Shown here piece after piece: positions 27,109-36,975 of a DNA stretch of 64,000 nt. Both the position numbers and the translations under genes were made by a program. Source of the stretch: CAVRTM01 sp963696105. GTDB lineage: Bacteria; Actinomycetota; Actinomycetes; Actinomycetales; Dermatophilaceae. The notes below the pieces were generated by a model that did not search any database, was not told where the DNA came from, and saw nothing but the letters and a program-made list of their open reading frames with translations. Numbering within the stretch: the stretch's first letter is position 1; the number at the start of each line of letters is the position of its first letter. The stretch covers positions 248,001-312,000 of the forward strand of contig CAVOIP010000004.1 in NCBI GenBank assembly GCA_963696105.1, in the 5' to 3' direction.

Positions 27109-27645
27109 TTGAGCAGCAAGGAGAACGGTCGCCGGATCCACGACCTGGCCCAGGAGGCGCTCGCCGACCTCGGCCTCGTGGTCGAGGACGTCGCCGTGAC
27201 CCCCGCGGGCAAGCGGCGCCTCGTGCGCATCGCGGTCGACCAGGACCTCTCCCGCCTCGGGCTCGCCGACGACTCCAGCACGGTGCCGCCCCTCACCCTC
27301 GACGAGGTGGCCGACGCCACGCGTGCCGTCAGTGCCGCCCTGGACGAGGGCGACGTGATGGGTGCGTCGCCGTACGTGCTGGAGGTCAGCTCCCCGGGCG
27401 TGGACCGACCGCTGACCGCCCCGCGTCACTTCCGCCGCAACGTCGGCCGCCTGCTGCAGGTGGAGCGGCCGGCCGGCGGACCCGTGAGGGGCCGGCTGCT
27501 GGCGGCAGGCGCCGAGGGCGTGACCGTGCTCATCGAGGCCACCAAGGGCCAGCCCGAGCATGAAGCACAGATCCCGTACGCCGACATCGACCGCGCCCAG
27601 GTGCAGGTCGAGTTCGCCCGCGGGACCGACGAGGAGGACTCCTGA
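27109..27645 (+). CDS. rimP: Ribosome maturation factor RimP
   Basis: A 178-residue RimP, needed for 30S assembly. The N-terminal domain has [22 protein letters not shown] and the key [16 protein letters not shown]; the C-terminal SH3-like domain has [18 protein letters not shown] 27109-27111 is chosen because it gives the standard N-terminus and AGGGAAGG lies upstream. The stop TGA overlaps the nusA ATG by one base, so this is the first gene of the rimP-nusA-ylxR-infB operon. Confidence 0.9.
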   Translation: MSSKENGRRIHDLAQEALADLGLVVEDVAVTPAGKRRLVRIAVDQDLSRLGLADDSSTVPPLTLDEVADATRAVSAALDEGDVMGASPYVLEVSSPGVDRPLTAPRHFRRNVGRLLQVERPAGGPVRGRLLAAGAEGVTVLIEATKGQPEHEAQIPYADIDRAQVQVEFARGTDEEDS

Positions 27646-28796
27646 TGGACATCGACCTGGCGGCGCTGCGCGCCCTGGAGCGCGAACGCGACATCTCCCT
27701 CGAGGTGATCATCCCCGCGATCGAGCAGGCGATGCTGGTGGCCTACCACCGCACCGAAGGCGCCCACCGGCTCGCGCGTGTCGAGCTCGAGCGCAAGACC
27801 GGCCACGTCATCGTCTGGGCCCGCGAGGAGGGCACGGTCTCCCCGGAGGGCGAGCGCGGTGAGCCCGGGCCCGAGTTCGACGACACGCCGGCGGGCTTCG
27901 GCCGGATCGCGGCCTCCACGGCCCGCCAGGTCATCGTCCAGCGCCTGCGCGACCTCGAGGACGAGCAGATCATGGGCGACTTCCGTGGTCGCGAGGGTGA
28001 CGTCATCGCCGGCGTCATCCAGCAGAGCAGCGATCCCCGCAACGTGCTCGTGGACTTCGGCACGATCGAGGGCGTCCTGCCGCTGGCCGAGCAGGTGCCG
28101 GGGGAGAAGTACGTCCACGGTGAGCGGTTGCGCTGTTTCGTGGTGAGCGTCAAGCGCGGTCAGCGCGGTCCCCAGATCAGCCTGTCGCGCACGCACCCCA
28201 ACCTCGTGCGCAAGCTGTTCGCCCTCGAGGTCCCCGAGATCGCCGACGGCACGGTCGTCATCGCCGCCCTGGCCCGCGAGGCCGGCCACCGCACCAAGAT
28301 CGCCGTGCACTCCACCGTGCCCGGCGTCAACGCCAAGGGCGCCTGCATCGGCCCCATGGGCCAGCGCGTGCGTGCGGTGATGACCGAGCTGCACGGGGAG
28401 AAGATCGACATCGTCGACTACTCCGAGGACCCGGCCCGGTTCGTCGCCTCTGCGCTGTCGCCCTCCCGGGTGAACTCCGTCGAGGTCGTCGACCCGGTGA
28501 TGCGGGCGGCGCGGGTGATCGTGCCCGACTACCAGCTGTCGCTGGCCATCGGCAAGGAGGGCCAGAACGCCCGGCTCGCCGCCAAGCTGACCGGGTGGCG
28601 CATCGACATCCGCTCCGACACCGCGGTCCCTGAGGGCGAGACCGGCGCGCCGGCGGCCACGGCACCCGGCTCCCGGGGTGGCACCTCGTCGGCGGACCGT
28701 GCACGTGGTGGGGCCTCCCGGGGCGACAGCTCGCGGGGCTCGCACGGGGGTGCACCCCGTGGCGGGGGCACCGCTGGCAGCGGGCGACCGCAGTAG
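27645..28796 (+). CDS. nusA: Transcription termination/antitermination factor NusA
   Basis: A 383-residue NusA: N-terminal RNA-polymerase-binding domain (about 1-125), S1 domain (about 130-200; [35 protein letters not shown]) and two KH domains ([35 protein letters not shown]). Actinobacterial NusA lacks the acidic repeats; here a Gly/Ser/Arg-rich tail of about 50 residues follows the KH domains and is probably disordered. The ATG overlaps the rimP stop. Confidence 0.95.
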   Translation: MDIDLAALRALERERDISLEVIIPAIEQAMLVAYHRTEGAHRLARVELERKTGHVIVWAREEGTVSPEGERGEPGPEFDDTPAGFGRIAASTARQVIVQRLRDLEDEQIMGDFRGREGDVIAGVIQQSSDPRNVLVDFGTIEGVLPLAEQVPGEKYVHGERLRCFVVSVKRGQRGPQISLSRTHPNLVRKLFALEVPEIADGTVVIAALAREAGHRTKIAVHSTVPGVNAKGACIGPMGQRVRAVMTELHGEKIDIVDYSEDPARFVASALSPSRVNSVEVVDPVMRAARVIVPDYQLSLAIGKEGQNARLAAKLTGWRIDIRSDTAVPEGETGAPAATAPGSRGGTSSADRARGGASRGDSSRGSHGGAPRGGGTAGSGRPQ

Positions 28797-28807
28797 GCGT
28801 TAGACTG

Positions 28808-29224
28808 GTGGAGACCGATCGGCTGCGTTCGACGCGGCATCGCCCCACTCACCACTCGTTTCGCACGTGTGTGGGCTGCCGCCGGCGCGATGACCGGTCA
28901 GCACTGCTGCGAGTGGTCGCGGAGACGGAGACGACGGAGCAGGGGCATGACGTCCTTGTTCTGCGGCCCGATCCACGGCACCGGTTGCCAGGGCGCGGCG
29001 CATGGCTGCACCCCACACCGGAGTGTCTCGACCAGGCTGTGCGGCGTCGAGCGTTCGGACGCGCCCTGCGAGTCAGGGCCGCCCCGGATGTCGGTGCCGT
29101 CGCGGACCGGGTCCGGGACGCCCACGAGCAGACCGCAGGTACCCGCTCCATCCCGGAGCAGGTTGTTCACGAGACCGAAAGCGGGTTACGCGCTGATGAG
29201 CCCCCGATGAGAACTCAGCGATGA
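28808..29224 (+). CDS. ylxR: YlxR family RNA-binding protein (DUF448)
   Basis: A 138-residue protein between nusA and infB, the standard place of YlxR. RTCVGCRRRDDRSALLRVV and the conserved GRGAWLHPTPECLDQAV identify the family, a small nucleic-acid-binding protein recently linked to RNase P. GTG 28808 is taken as the start but is doubtful: TAGACT at 28801-28806 resembles a -10 element, and initiation from it would start inside the frame. The tail of about 45 residues is not conserved. Confidence 0.85.
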   Translation: METDRLRSTRHRPTHHSFRTCVGCRRRDDRSALLRVVAETETTEQGHDVLVLRPDPRHRLPGRGAWLHPTPECLDQAVRRRAFGRALRVRAAPDVGAVADRVRDAHEQTAGTRSIPEQVVHETESGLRADEPPMRTQR

Positions 29225-29292
29225 GCAACACCCAGCACTAACGACGGCCCGCGCGTCATCTCGACCACTCCGGGCCATAGAACAGGAGAAAC

Positions 29293-32196
29293 GTGGCTAA
29301 GGTCCGGGTCTACGAGCTCGCCAAGGAGCTCGGAGTCGAGAGCAAGACACTGCTCAACCATCTGAAGGAAAAGGGCGAGTTCGTCCGGTCGGCGAGCTCG
29401 ACCATCGAGGCGCCCGTCGTCCGCAAGATCCGCGAGACGTTCCCCGCCGAGCTGAGCGCCGCCGGCGCCCAGACCGAGGCGAAGAGGCCCGCGGCCAAGC
29501 CGGGAGCCCGCCCCGCCGCTCCGGCGCCGGCCGCCCCCGCGCCCGCCGCCCCAGCGCCGGCTGCTCCCGCGGCCACCGCTCCGGCACCCAGCGCACCGTC
29601 GCCGGCGACCCCTGCGCCGGCTGCCCCGGCGCCGGCCGCCCCCTCGGCGCCGGCCACCGTCGCGCCGGCGGCTCCTGCCGCGCCTGCGGCACCCGCCGCG
29701 TCGTCCACCCCTGCCGCCCCGGCCGCGCGCCGCGACGGGCCCACGCCCGGTCCCCGACCGGCCGCCCGCCCCGCGCCGGCGCCCGAGGCTCCGGCTGCCC
29801 GTGAGGGTGGCCAGGACGGTGGCCGTCCCGCTCCTCGTCCCGGCGCGCCGCGTCCGGGCAACAACCCCTTCGCCCCCAGCCAGGGCATGCCCCGTGGCGG
29901 CGACCGTCGCGGCCGCGAGGGCGACTCCGGCGGCGCCGCCGGTCGTCCGGGCAACAACCCCTTCGCCCCCAGCCAGGGGATGCCCCGTCCGCAGGGCCGC
30001 CCCGGCCAGGGCGCCGGAGCCGGCGGACCGCGTCCCGCTGCTGCCGGTCCCGGTGGCCCGCGTCCCGGCGCGCCGCGGCCCAACCCGGGCATGATGCCCG
30101 ACCGTGCCGCGGTCGGCCGCCCGGGTGAGCGCCCGGCCCGTCCCGGTGGCGCCCGTCCCGGCGCCGGCGGTGGCGGCGGTTTCGCCGGTCGCCCCGGTGG
30201 TGGCGGTTTCGCCGGTCGCCCCGGTGGTGGCGGCCGCGGTGGCCCCGGTGGCCGCGGCGGCACCCAGGGTGCCTTCGGCCGCGGCGGCGGTCGGCCGGTC
30301 CGTGGCCGCAAGTCCAAGCGCGCGAAGCGCCAGGAGTTCGAGCAGATGCAGGCTCCGTCGCTGGGCGGCGTGAGCGTGCCCCGCGGCGACGGCTCGACCG
30401 TCGTGCGGGTGCGTCGCGGCTCCTCGCTGACCGACTTCGCCGACAAGATCGGTGCCAACCCGGTGAGCCTGGTGACCGTGCTGCTGCACCTGGGCGAGAT
30501 GGCCACCGTGACGCAGTCGCTGGACGAGGAGACCTTCCGCGTCCTCGGCGCCGAGCTCGGCTACCGGGTCGAGGTCGTGTCCCCCGAGGACGAGGAGCGC
30601 GAGCTCTTCGGCCAGTTCAACATCGACCTCGACGCCGAGGCCGCGGGTGAGGCCGACGAGGACCTCGCGCCGCGCCCGCCGGTCGTCACGGTCATGGGTC
30701 ACGTCGACCACGGAAAGACCCGGCTGCTGGATGCGATCCGTCACGCCGAGGTCGCCGAGGGCGAGGCCGGTGGCATCACCCAGCACATCGGTGCCTACCA
30801 GGTCCACACCGAGCACGAGGGCCAGGAGCGGGCGATCACGTTCATCGACACCCCGGGCCACGAGGCGTTCACCGCCATGCGTGCCCGTGGTGCCAAGGTC
30901 ACCGACATCGCGATCCTCGTGGTCGCGGCCGATGACGGCGTGATGCCGCAGACGATCGAGGCGCTGAACCACGCCCAGGCGGCCGACGTGCCGATCGTGG
31001 TCGCGGTCAACAAGATCGACAAGGAAGGCGCCAACCCGCAGAAGATCCGCCAGCAGCTGACCGAGTACAACCTGGTCGCTGAGGAGTACGGCGGCGACAC
31101 GATGTTCGTGGACGTCTCCGCACGTGAGGGCCAGAACATCGACGCCCTGCTGGAGGCTGTCCTGCTGACCGCCGACGCCGCGCTCGACCTGCGCGCCAAC
31201 CCGGACAAGGACGCCCGCGGTGTCGCGATCGAGGCCAACCTCGACCGCGGCCGTGGCCCGGTGGCCACCGTGCTGGTGCAGTCCGGGACGCTGCGGGTCG
31301 GTGACGGCATCGTCGCCGGCTCGGCGCACGGACGCGTCCGCGCCATGCTGGACGAGCACGGCAACAACGTGCAGGAGGCGACCCCGTCGCGTCCGGTCCA
31401 GGTGCTCGGCCTGGCCTCCGTCCCGCGTGCCGGTGACACGTTCCTGGTGGCTCCCGACGACCGCACCGCCCGGCAGATCGCCGAGCGCCGTGAGGCCGCC
31501 GACCGCCAGGCGTCACTGGCCAAGGCCCGCAAGCGGATCAGCCTGGAGGACCTCACCGAGGCCCTCGCCGCAGGCAAGGTCGAGACCCTCAACCTCATCC
31601 TCAAGGGTGACGTCTCCGGTTCCGTGGAGGCCCTGGAGGACGCGTTGATGCAGATCGACGTGGGCGACGAGGTCGACCTGCGGATCATCGACCGCGGCGT
31701 CGGCGCGATCACGCTGAACAACATCAACCTCGCGATGGCCTCGGACGCGGTGATCATCGGCTTCAACGTGCGGGCCGAGGGCCAGAACGCCGACGTCGCC
31801 GAGCGCGAGGGCGTCGAGATCCGGTACTACTCGGTCATCTACCAGGCGATCGAGGAGATCGAGGCGGCCCTGAAGGGCATGCTGAAGCCGGAGTACGAGG
31901 AGGTGCAGCTCGGCACGGCCGAGGTGCGCGAGGTGTTCCGTTCCTCCAAGTTCGGCAACGTGGCCGGCTCGATCGTCCGCTCCGGCGAGATCCGCCGCGG
32001 CACGAAGGCCCGGATCGTGCGCGACGGAAACGTCGTCAAGGACGGCGTCGAGATCACCGGTCTGCGCCGGTTCAAGGACGACGTCACCGAGGTCCGCGAG
32101 GGCTTCGAGTGCGGCATCAACCTCGGTAGCCACAACGACCTGCGGGTCGGCGACGTCATCGAGACGCACGAGATGCGCGAGATCCCGCGCTCGTAG
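29293..32196 (+). CDS. infB: Translation initiation factor IF-2
   Basis: A 967-residue IF-2. The IF2_N domain spans residues 1-55 ([20 protein letters not shown]). An Ala/Pro-rich then Gly/Arg-rich linker (about 60-345) follows, containing two copies of [14 protein letters not shown] and repeated [10 protein letters not shown] second N-type domain precedes the G domain: P-loop GHVDHGKT at 469-476, DTPGHEAF at 519 and NKID at 573. The C-terminal domains bind initiator tRNA. GTG 29293 is supported by CAGGAG just upstream. The linker gives it the large size usual in actinobacteria. Confidence 0.97.
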   Translation: MAKVRVYELAKELGVESKTLLNHLKEKGEFVRSASSTIEAPVVRKIRETFPAELSAAGAQTEAKRPAAKPGARPAAPAPAAPAPAAPAPAAPAATAPAPSAPSPATPAPAAPAPAAPSAPATVAPAAPAAPAAPAASSTPAAPAARRDGPTPGPRPAARPAPAPEAPAAREGGQDGGRPAPRPGAPRPGNNPFAPSQGMPRGGDRRGREGDSGGAAGRPGNNPFAPSQGMPRPQGRPGQGAGAGGPRPAAAGPGGPRPGAPRPNPGMMPDRAAVGRPGERPARPGGARPGAGGGGGFAGRPGGGGFAGRPGGGGRGGPGGRGGTQGAFGRGGGRPVRGRKSKRAKRQEFEQMQAPSLGGVSVPRGDGSTVVRVRRGSSLTDFADKIGANPVSLVTVLLHLGEMATVTQSLDEETFRVLGAELGYRVEVVSPEDEERELFGQFNIDLDAEAAGEADEDLAPRPPVVTVMGHVDHGKTRLLDAIRHAEVAEGEAGGITQHIGAYQVHTEHEGQERAITFIDTPGHEAFTAMRARGAKVTDIAILVVAADDGVMPQTIEALNHAQAADVPIVVAVNKIDKEGANPQKIRQQLTEYNLVAEEYGGDTMFVDVSAREGQNIDALLEAVLLTADAALDLRANPDKDARGVAIEANLDRGRGPVATVLVQSGTLRVGDGIVAGSAHGRVRAMLDEHGNNVQEATPSRPVQVLGLASVPRAGDTFLVAPDDRTARQIAERREAADRQASLAKARKRISLEDLTEALAAGKVETLNLILKGDVSGSVEALEDALMQIDVGDEVDLRIIDRGVGAITLNNINLAMASDAVIIGFNVRAEGQNADVAEREGVEIRYYSVIYQAIEEIEAALKGMLKPEYEEVQLGTAEVREVFRSSKFGNVAGSIVRSGEIRRGTKARIVRDGNVVKDGVEITGLRRFKDDVTEVREGFECGINLGSHNDLRVGDVIETHEMREIPRS

Positions 32197-32219
32197 CAGG
32201 CGCGCAGCTCCACCCTCCG

Positions 32220-32251
32220 CGGCCACGCGGGTCCCCGGGCCCGCGTGGCCG
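32220..32251. terminator. Strong hairpin between infB and rbfA
   Basis: CGGCCACGCGGG at 32220-32231 pairs perfectly with CCCGCGTGGCCG at 32240-32251 around an eight-base loop. There is no T-tract. It could terminate or attenuate readthrough from infB, or stabilise the upstream mRNA end; rbfA follows 50 bp later. Confidence 0.6.
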
Positions 32252-32300
32252 TGTGGCGCTGCGAGTCGCACCACCCACTCCACCGTAGGAAGGTAGTCCC

Positions 32301-32804
32301 ATGGCTGATCCGGCACGGGCCAAGAAGATCGCGGACCGCATCAAGGTCATCGTGGCCGAGACGCTCGAGTTCCGCGTCAAGGACGAGCGCCTGGGATTCG
32401 TCACCATCACCGACGTGCGCGTCACGGGGGACCTGCAGAACGCCTCGGTGTTCTACACCGTCTTCGGCGGCGAGACCGAGCGCGCGGAGACGGCGGCGGC
32501 CCTCGAGTCGGCCAAGGGCAAGCTGCGGGCCGCGGTCGGCAAGGGCATCGGCATCCGGCTGACCCCGACGCTGGAGTTCTTCGCCGACGCGCTGCCCGAC
32601 ACCGCCGCCCACATGGAGGCGCTGCTGCGCGAGACCAAGGAACGCGACGCCGCCGTGGCCGCCGCCGCCAGCGGTGCCACCTACGCGGGCGAGTCCGACC
32701 CCTACAAGAAGCCGGTCGAGGACGAGGACGACCTCGAGGACGCATCCGCGGACGGCGACGCCCCCAGGGCCGGCGCGACCGCCGAGCCGTCGAAGGAACG
32801 ATGA
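32301..32804 (+). CDS. rbfA: Ribosome-binding factor A
   Basis: A 167-residue RbfA, a KH-type 30S maturation factor. [40 protein letters not shown] and the late [10 protein letters not shown] are canonical. An acidic C-terminal tail of about 35 residues (DEDDLEDAS) is typical of actinobacteria. GGAAGG precedes ATG 32301. Its stop overlaps the truB ATG in ATGA. Confidence 0.95.
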   Translation: MADPARAKKIADRIKVIVAETLEFRVKDERLGFVTITDVRVTGDLQNASVFYTVFGGETERAETAAALESAKGKLRAAVGKGIGIRLTPTLEFFADALPDTAAHMEALLRETKERDAAVAAAASGATYAGESDPYKKPVEDEDDLEDASADGDAPRAGATAEPSKER

Positions 32805-33733
32805 CCGCTGGCGACCGGCCCGTCGCCTCCGACGGGCTGCTCGTCGTGGACAAGGCGGCCGGCTGGACCAGCCACGACGTGGTGGCCAAGGTGCGCGGGC
32901 TGTGCGGCACCCGTCGCGTGGGTCACGCCGGCACCCTGGACCCGATGGCTACCGGGGTGCTCGTGCTCGGGGTCAACCGGGCCACCAAGCTCCTGACGTT
33001 CCTGGTCGGCTGCGACAAGACCTACACCGCGACGATCCGGCTCGGGCAGTCCACCCTCACCGACGACGCCGAGGGCGAGGTCACCGCGTCGTACGACGTG
33101 ACGTCGCTGACCGCAGCCGTCGTCGAGACGGCAGTTGCCGCGCTGACCGGCGGCATCCAGCAGGTGCCGTCCGCCGTGAGCGCGATCAAGGTCGACGGCA
33201 GGCGGTCCTACGCCCGGGTCCGGGCCGGGGAGGACGTGGTCCTGCCGGCCCGGCCGGTCACGGTGCACCGCTTCACCGTGCTCGCGTCGCGGGACGCGGT
33301 GGTGGGCGGTCATGCCGTGAGGGACCTCGACGTCGAGGTCGAGGTGTCCTCCGGCACCTACATCCGGGCGCTGGCACGCGACCTGGGCAGCGCCCTGGGC
33401 GTCGGTGGTCACCTCACCGCGCTGCGACGCACCCGCGTCGGCCGGTTCGACCTGTCCGGCGCCCACTCGCTGGAGGCACTGCAGGAGGCGCGGGACGCCG
33501 GCGCCGTACCGGTGCTGTCGCTGGCGGAGGCGGCGCGCGCGTCGTTCGCGGCCCGCGAGCTGACGGCAGCGGAGGCGACGGCCGTCGGCTACGGCCAGCG
33601 GATCCCGTCCCTGGCGCCGCTGCGGTCCGAGCCGGTGGCGGCGTTCGCCCCGGACGGTGCGCTGGTGGCCATGCTGGACGAGCGCGGCACCCTGGCCAAG
33701 GCCCACGTCGTGTTCGCCCCCTCGGGTTCGTAG
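32801..33733 (+). CDS. truB: tRNA pseudouridine(55) synthase
   Basis: A 310-residue TruB that makes pseudouridine 55 in the T loop of tRNAs. The catalytic Asp is D47 in [25 protein letters not shown] and [13 protein letters not shown] are further signatures. The C-terminal domain (from about 235) is of the actinobacterial type. It is coupled to rbfA by a four-base overlap. Its TAG stop (33731-33733) is at the same time the first half of the apparent ribF -10 element. Confidence 0.95.
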   Translation: MTAGDRPVASDGLLVVDKAAGWTSHDVVAKVRGLCGTRRVGHAGTLDPMATGVLVLGVNRATKLLTFLVGCDKTYTATIRLGQSTLTDDAEGEVTASYDVTSLTAAVVETAVAALTGGIQQVPSAVSAIKVDGRRSYARVRAGEDVVLPARPVTVHRFTVLASRDAVVGGHAVRDLDVEVEVSSGTYIRALARDLGSALGVGGHLTALRRTRVGRFDLSGAHSLEALQEARDAGAVPVLSLAEAARASFAARELTAAEATAVGYGQRIPSLAPLRSEPVAAFAPDGALVAMLDERGTLAKAHVVFAPSGS

Positions 33734-33736
33734 AGT
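33731..33736 (+). promoter_or_regulatory. Leaderless -10 element (TAGAGT) of ribF, overlapping the truB stop
   Basis: TAGAGT begins with the truB stop codon and is followed by seven bases and GTG 33744, so ribF is probably also transcribed as a leaderless mRNA. Confidence 0.5.
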
Positions 33737-33743
33737 GTCCCCC

Positions 33744-34703
33744 GTGCTGCGATGGACGAACCTCTCCCAGGTCCCGGCGGGCTTCGGCCCGAGCGTGGTG
33801 ACGCTGGGCAACTTCGACGGCGTCCACCGCGGCCACCGCGCCGTGCTCGGCGCCGTGGTCGAGCAGGCCCGCGCGACCGGGGCCCGCGCGGTCGCGGTGA
33901 CGTTCGAACCGCACCCGGTCGCCGTCCTGCACCCGGGGCGCGCCCCGCAGATCATCACCGGCCCCGACCACCGGCTGGCGCTGCTGGAGGGCACCGGCCT
34001 CGACGCCGTCCTCGTCATGGAGTTCACCCGCGAGCTGGCCGCCTGGACCCCCGAGCAGTTCGTCCGCACCGTGTTCGTCGAGGCGCTCGGTGCCCGGGTC
34101 GTCGTGGTCGGCAAGGACACCCGGTTCGGGGTGCGCAACTCCGGCGACGTCACCACGTTGCGCGCGCTGGGCCGCGAGCACGGCTTCGAGGTGCTCACCC
34201 TGGAGGACCTCGGGGGAGAGGTCCGCTGGTCCTCCAGCAGGGTCCGTGAGCTCGTCGCCGCCGGTGACGTGGGCGGGGCGGCGGAGATCCTCGGCCGCCC
34301 GCACCGCGTCTCGGGCACCGTCGTGCACGGCGACCACCGCGGCCGGGAGCTGGGCTACCCCACCGCCAACCTGGGGCCGGTGGTCTCCGGTCTGGTGCCC
34401 GCCGACGGGGTCTACGCCGGGTGGCTGCTGCGGCCGGGCCTGTCCCCGGACCACCCCGACTCCACGATGCCGGCGGCCGTGTCGATCGGCACCAACCCCA
34501 CCTTCGACGGGACCCAGCGCCGGGTGGAGGCCTACGTCCTGGACCGCACCGACCTCGACCTGTACGGCGAGGACGTGGCACTCGAGCTCGTCGAGCGCCT
34601 GCGGCCGACCGAGCGCTACGCCTCGGTCGAGGCCCTGCTGGAGCAGATGGCCGAGGACGTCGAGCGGTGCCGCACGGTGCTGTCCTCGATCGTCCCCTCC
34701 TGA
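33744..34703 (+). CDS. ribF: Bifunctional riboflavin kinase / FAD synthetase
   Basis: A 319-residue RibF that phosphorylates riboflavin and adenylylates FMN. The N-terminal FAD synthetase has GNFDGVHRGH from residue 22 and the ISSTxxR-like WSSSRVREL. The C-terminal flavokinase has GHDHRGRELGYPTANL-type residues (GDHRGRELGYPTAN), VYAGW and the catalytic NPTF...E. GTG 33744 is chosen from the leaderless promoter spacing and the family N-terminus. Confidence 0.95.
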   Translation: MLRWTNLSQVPAGFGPSVVTLGNFDGVHRGHRAVLGAVVEQARATGARAVAVTFEPHPVAVLHPGRAPQIITGPDHRLALLEGTGLDAVLVMEFTRELAAWTPEQFVRTVFVEALGARVVVVGKDTRFGVRNSGDVTTLRALGREHGFEVLTLEDLGGEVRWSSSRVRELVAAGDVGGAAEILGRPHRVSGTVVHGDHRGRELGYPTANLGPVVSGLVPADGVYAGWLLRPGLSPDHPDSTMPAAVSIGTNPTFDGTQRRVEAYVLDRTDLDLYGEDVALELVERLRPTERYASVEALLEQMAEDVERCRTVLSSIVPS

Positions 34704-34821
34704 GCCCCGCCGCGCCGCCCCGGGGCATTTCCCGGCCTGCTCTCAGCAGGTTCGCAGCCTCCGGCGCGAGTCTGGGGGAGTAGCCCGCCGGCAGGCGTCC
34801 GGCGGCGTGGAAGGACGCGCG

Positions 34822-35979
34822 ATGGACCTGCTCGGTCGTCCGTTGGTGATCCTGCTCGCGGGGTTGGCGCTCGGACTCCCCGCGGCGACGTACCTGCTCT
34901 GGTCCCGTGTGCGTGGGCCGAGGGCTGTGCGCGCGGCCACGCGGGTCGTGCTGCTCGGCCTCAGCCAGCTCACGGCCGTGCTCCTGGTGGCCGCGCTGCT
35001 GAACGACTACGGCTACTTCTACGGCTCCTGGAGCGAGCTGCTCGGCGGATCCACGAATGACGGCCGGGTGGTGCACGCGCGGGGCCGGCACCAGGCGATC
35101 GCCGCGCGCGAGGCCGTCGCGCTCACCGCGCGCTCGTCGGGAGACCGCGTCACGCCGTTGCCGGGCGCCGCGGCCTCGCCGGCACAGTGGTCGACCAAGG
35201 GGCGCCTGGAGTCGGTGACGATCAGCGGCGGACGGTCGGGGCTGTCGGACCACGCCTTCGTCTACCTGCCGCCGCAGTACTACCAGCCGGCATGGGCGCA
35301 CCGCACCTTCCCCGCCGTCGAGGTCCTGACCGGCTACCCGGGCAACGACCTCTCGCTGGTGAACCGCATGTACTACCCGCAGGTGCTGCAGCAGCTGGTC
35401 GCTGCACACCACGCCCGGCCCATGGTCCTCGTGATGCTGCGACCGACCGTCGTGCCGCCACGCGACACCGAGTGCACGGACGTCCCGGCCGGTCCGCAGG
35501 TGGAGACCTTCCTCGCGCAGGACGTGCCCGTCGCGCTCCGCAACTCGGTGCGGGTCAGCCCCGTCGGGTGGGGCGCCATCGGCGACTCCACCGGCGGCTA
35601 CTGCGCGGTCAAGATCGCCATGACGCACTCGGACGTCTTCAGCGCCGCCGTGTCCCTGTCGGGCTACTACCACACGCTGCAGGACCGTACGACCGGCGAC
35701 CTGTGGGGTGGCTCACGGGTGCTGCGCTCCCTGAACGACCTCGAGTGGCGCCTGCAGCACCAGCCCCCACCGCCGGTCTCGCTGCTGCTGACCATCTCCC
35801 GCCAGGAGCACAGCCGTCAGGGCTACTCCGACACCCGGCGCTTCCTGTCCCTCGTGCGGCCGCCGCTGCACGTGGACTCGCTGGTGGTCAACCGCGGCGG
35901 GCACAACTACTCGGCGTGGGACGGGGAGCTGCCCCGGGCCGTCAGCTGGCTGTCGGCGCACCTCGGCCCGCCGTTCTGA
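34822..35979 (+). CDS. Membrane-anchored esterase / Ag85-like alpha/beta hydrolase
   Basis: A 385-residue protein with about three N-terminal membrane segments (residues 6-25, 41-62) and an extracytoplasmic esterase-D/antigen-85-type hydrolase domain. The nucleophile elbow is GAIGDSTGGYCAVKIA (Ser in GDSTG); the late VVNRGGHNYSAW supplies the His, and the acid lies between. HAFVYLPPQYYQP is the usual first strand. GGAAGGA precedes ATG 34822. It may act on cell-envelope lipids or esters; the substrate is unknown. Confidence 0.8.
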   Translation: MDLLGRPLVILLAGLALGLPAATYLLWSRVRGPRAVRAATRVVLLGLSQLTAVLLVAALLNDYGYFYGSWSELLGGSTNDGRVVHARGRHQAIAAREAVALTARSSGDRVTPLPGAAASPAQWSTKGRLESVTISGGRSGLSDHAFVYLPPQYYQPAWAHRTFPAVEVLTGYPGNDLSLVNRMYYPQVLQQLVAAHHARPMVLVMLRPTVVPPRDTECTDVPAGPQVETFLAQDVPVALRNSVRVSPVGWGAIGDSTGGYCAVKIAMTHSDVFSAAVSLSGYYHTLQDRTTGDLWGGSRVLRSLNDLEWRLQHQPPPPVSLLLTISRQEHSRQGYSDTRRFLSLVRPPLHVDSLVVNRGGHNYSAWDGELPRAVSWLSAHLGPPF

Positions 35980-35991
35980 CCGTGGGCCGCC

Positions 35992-36852
35992 TCAGAAGCG
36001 CGTCGCCCGCAGCAGCGCGGCCGCGATGACGTCGTGACCGGCCGCGTTGGGGTGGTCGCCGTCGCCCGCCAGCAGCGAGGTGGGGTTGCGGCTGCCATCG
36101 CCCTTGAACGGTGTGTAGAGGTCGACGCACGTCGCGCCCGCACCCCGGGCCGCGGAGCAGACCGCGGTGTTGAGCTGCCGGGACAGCGCGTCGCTCCAGG
36201 CCAGGTACGCCGCACCGCGGTCGGCGCTGGCCACGTCGCCGTCCTCGAAGACGTTCCAGTAGCCGGTCACCAGGATCCGGGTGGGGTGCCCGGCACGCAG
36301 GGCGCGGGTGCGGTCGACGATCCCCGTGATGTTGCGCGCGACGGCCTGCACCGCGGGGGCGGAGCACGAGGCGGCGCAGCCGGAGGAGGACCAGGTGTCC
36401 AGCAGGGGCAGGAGATCGTTGGCGCCGATCGTGACCAGCACCACGTCGGCGGAGGCCACCTGGTGGGACATCGCGCCACCGGAGCTGAGCTCGGACAGCA
36501 GCTGGGCGCTGGTCTGGCCGCCCTCACCCAGGTTCACCGGCCGGGCGGGGCCACCGGCGCTCGCCGGGACCTCGGCGGCGTACCGGTGCACGAAGTCGGT
36601 GCAGTCGCAGGCGTTGCCGGCGGTCACCGAGTCACCGATCCCGACCACGGTCAGCCGTCCGGCGCCTGCACCGGTCGCGGAGGTCGCTGTTCGCGAGGAC
36701 TCGGCGGCGTGCGACGGCGGCGAGGACCGCGGGGCTCCGGTCGTGCCGGACCAGCCGGTCAGGGTCGCCGTGAGTGCGGCCATCAGGAGCAGGCCGAGGG
36801 CCGTGAGAGGCCCGCGGCGACGGAAGGGAGACAGAGATCGTTGCAGCATCAT
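35992..36852 (-). CDS. Secreted SGNH/GDSL hydrolase
   Basis: A protein of about 286 residues with an N-terminal signal anchor (LTALGLLLMAALTATLTGWS) and a Ser/Thr-rich linker. The SGNH blocks are all present: VVGIGDSVTAG (Ser nucleophile), GEGGQTSAQL, TIGANDLLPL and DHPNAAGHDVIA (Asp-His). Several Cys (CDCTDF; CAASC; VCSAARGAGATC) suggest disulfides outside the cell. ATG 36850-36852 or 36847-36849 starts it, after a TACCGT element eight bases upstream. It is tail-to-tail with the esterase. Confidence 0.8.
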   Translation of the reverse strand: MMLQRSLSPFRRRGPLTALGLLLMAALTATLTGWSGTTGAPRSSPPSHAAESSRTATSATGAGAGRLTVVGIGDSVTAGNACDCTDFVHRYAAEVPASAGGPARPVNLGEGGQTSAQLLSELSSGGAMSHQVASADVVLVTIGANDLLPLLDTWSSSGCAASCSAPAVQAVARNITGIVDRTRALRAGHPTRILVTGYWNVFEDGDVASADRGAAYLAWSDALSRQLNTAVCSAARGAGATCVDLYTPFKGDGSRNPTSLLAGDGDHPNAAGHDVIAAALLRATRF

Positions 36853-36963
36853 CGTCCACCACGGTAGCGCCGCTTCCTTTGAACGGGCTGGCAGCGCGGA
36901 CGCGGACCGGCAGCTGGCAACCGGGCCGGCAGCGTGGATGCGGGCCACCCGGCACCGCCGGGC

Positions 36964-36969
36964 TACCCT
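36964..36969 (+). promoter_or_regulatory. Leaderless -10 element (TACCCT) of the radical SAM gene
   Basis: TACCCT, six bases, then ATG 36976; no Shine-Dalgarno. The spacing decides the start over an in-frame start 14 codons upstream. Confidence 0.55.
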
Positions 36970-36975
36970 TGCCCC

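Noticed and set aside
28801..28806. TAGACT as a leaderless promoter for ylxR
   Set aside because: It ends one base before GTG 28808, which is incompatible with initiation there; kept only as a remark under ylxR.
29215..31359. 714-codon minus-strand frame over infB
   Set aside because: Gly/Arg/Thr repeats are the antisense of the Ala/Pro/Gly linker of IF-2.
33740..33810. FMN riboswitch before ribF or the ribA gene
   Set aside because: ribF appears leaderless and ribA is internal to an operon with a 13-bp gap, leaving no room for the aptamer.
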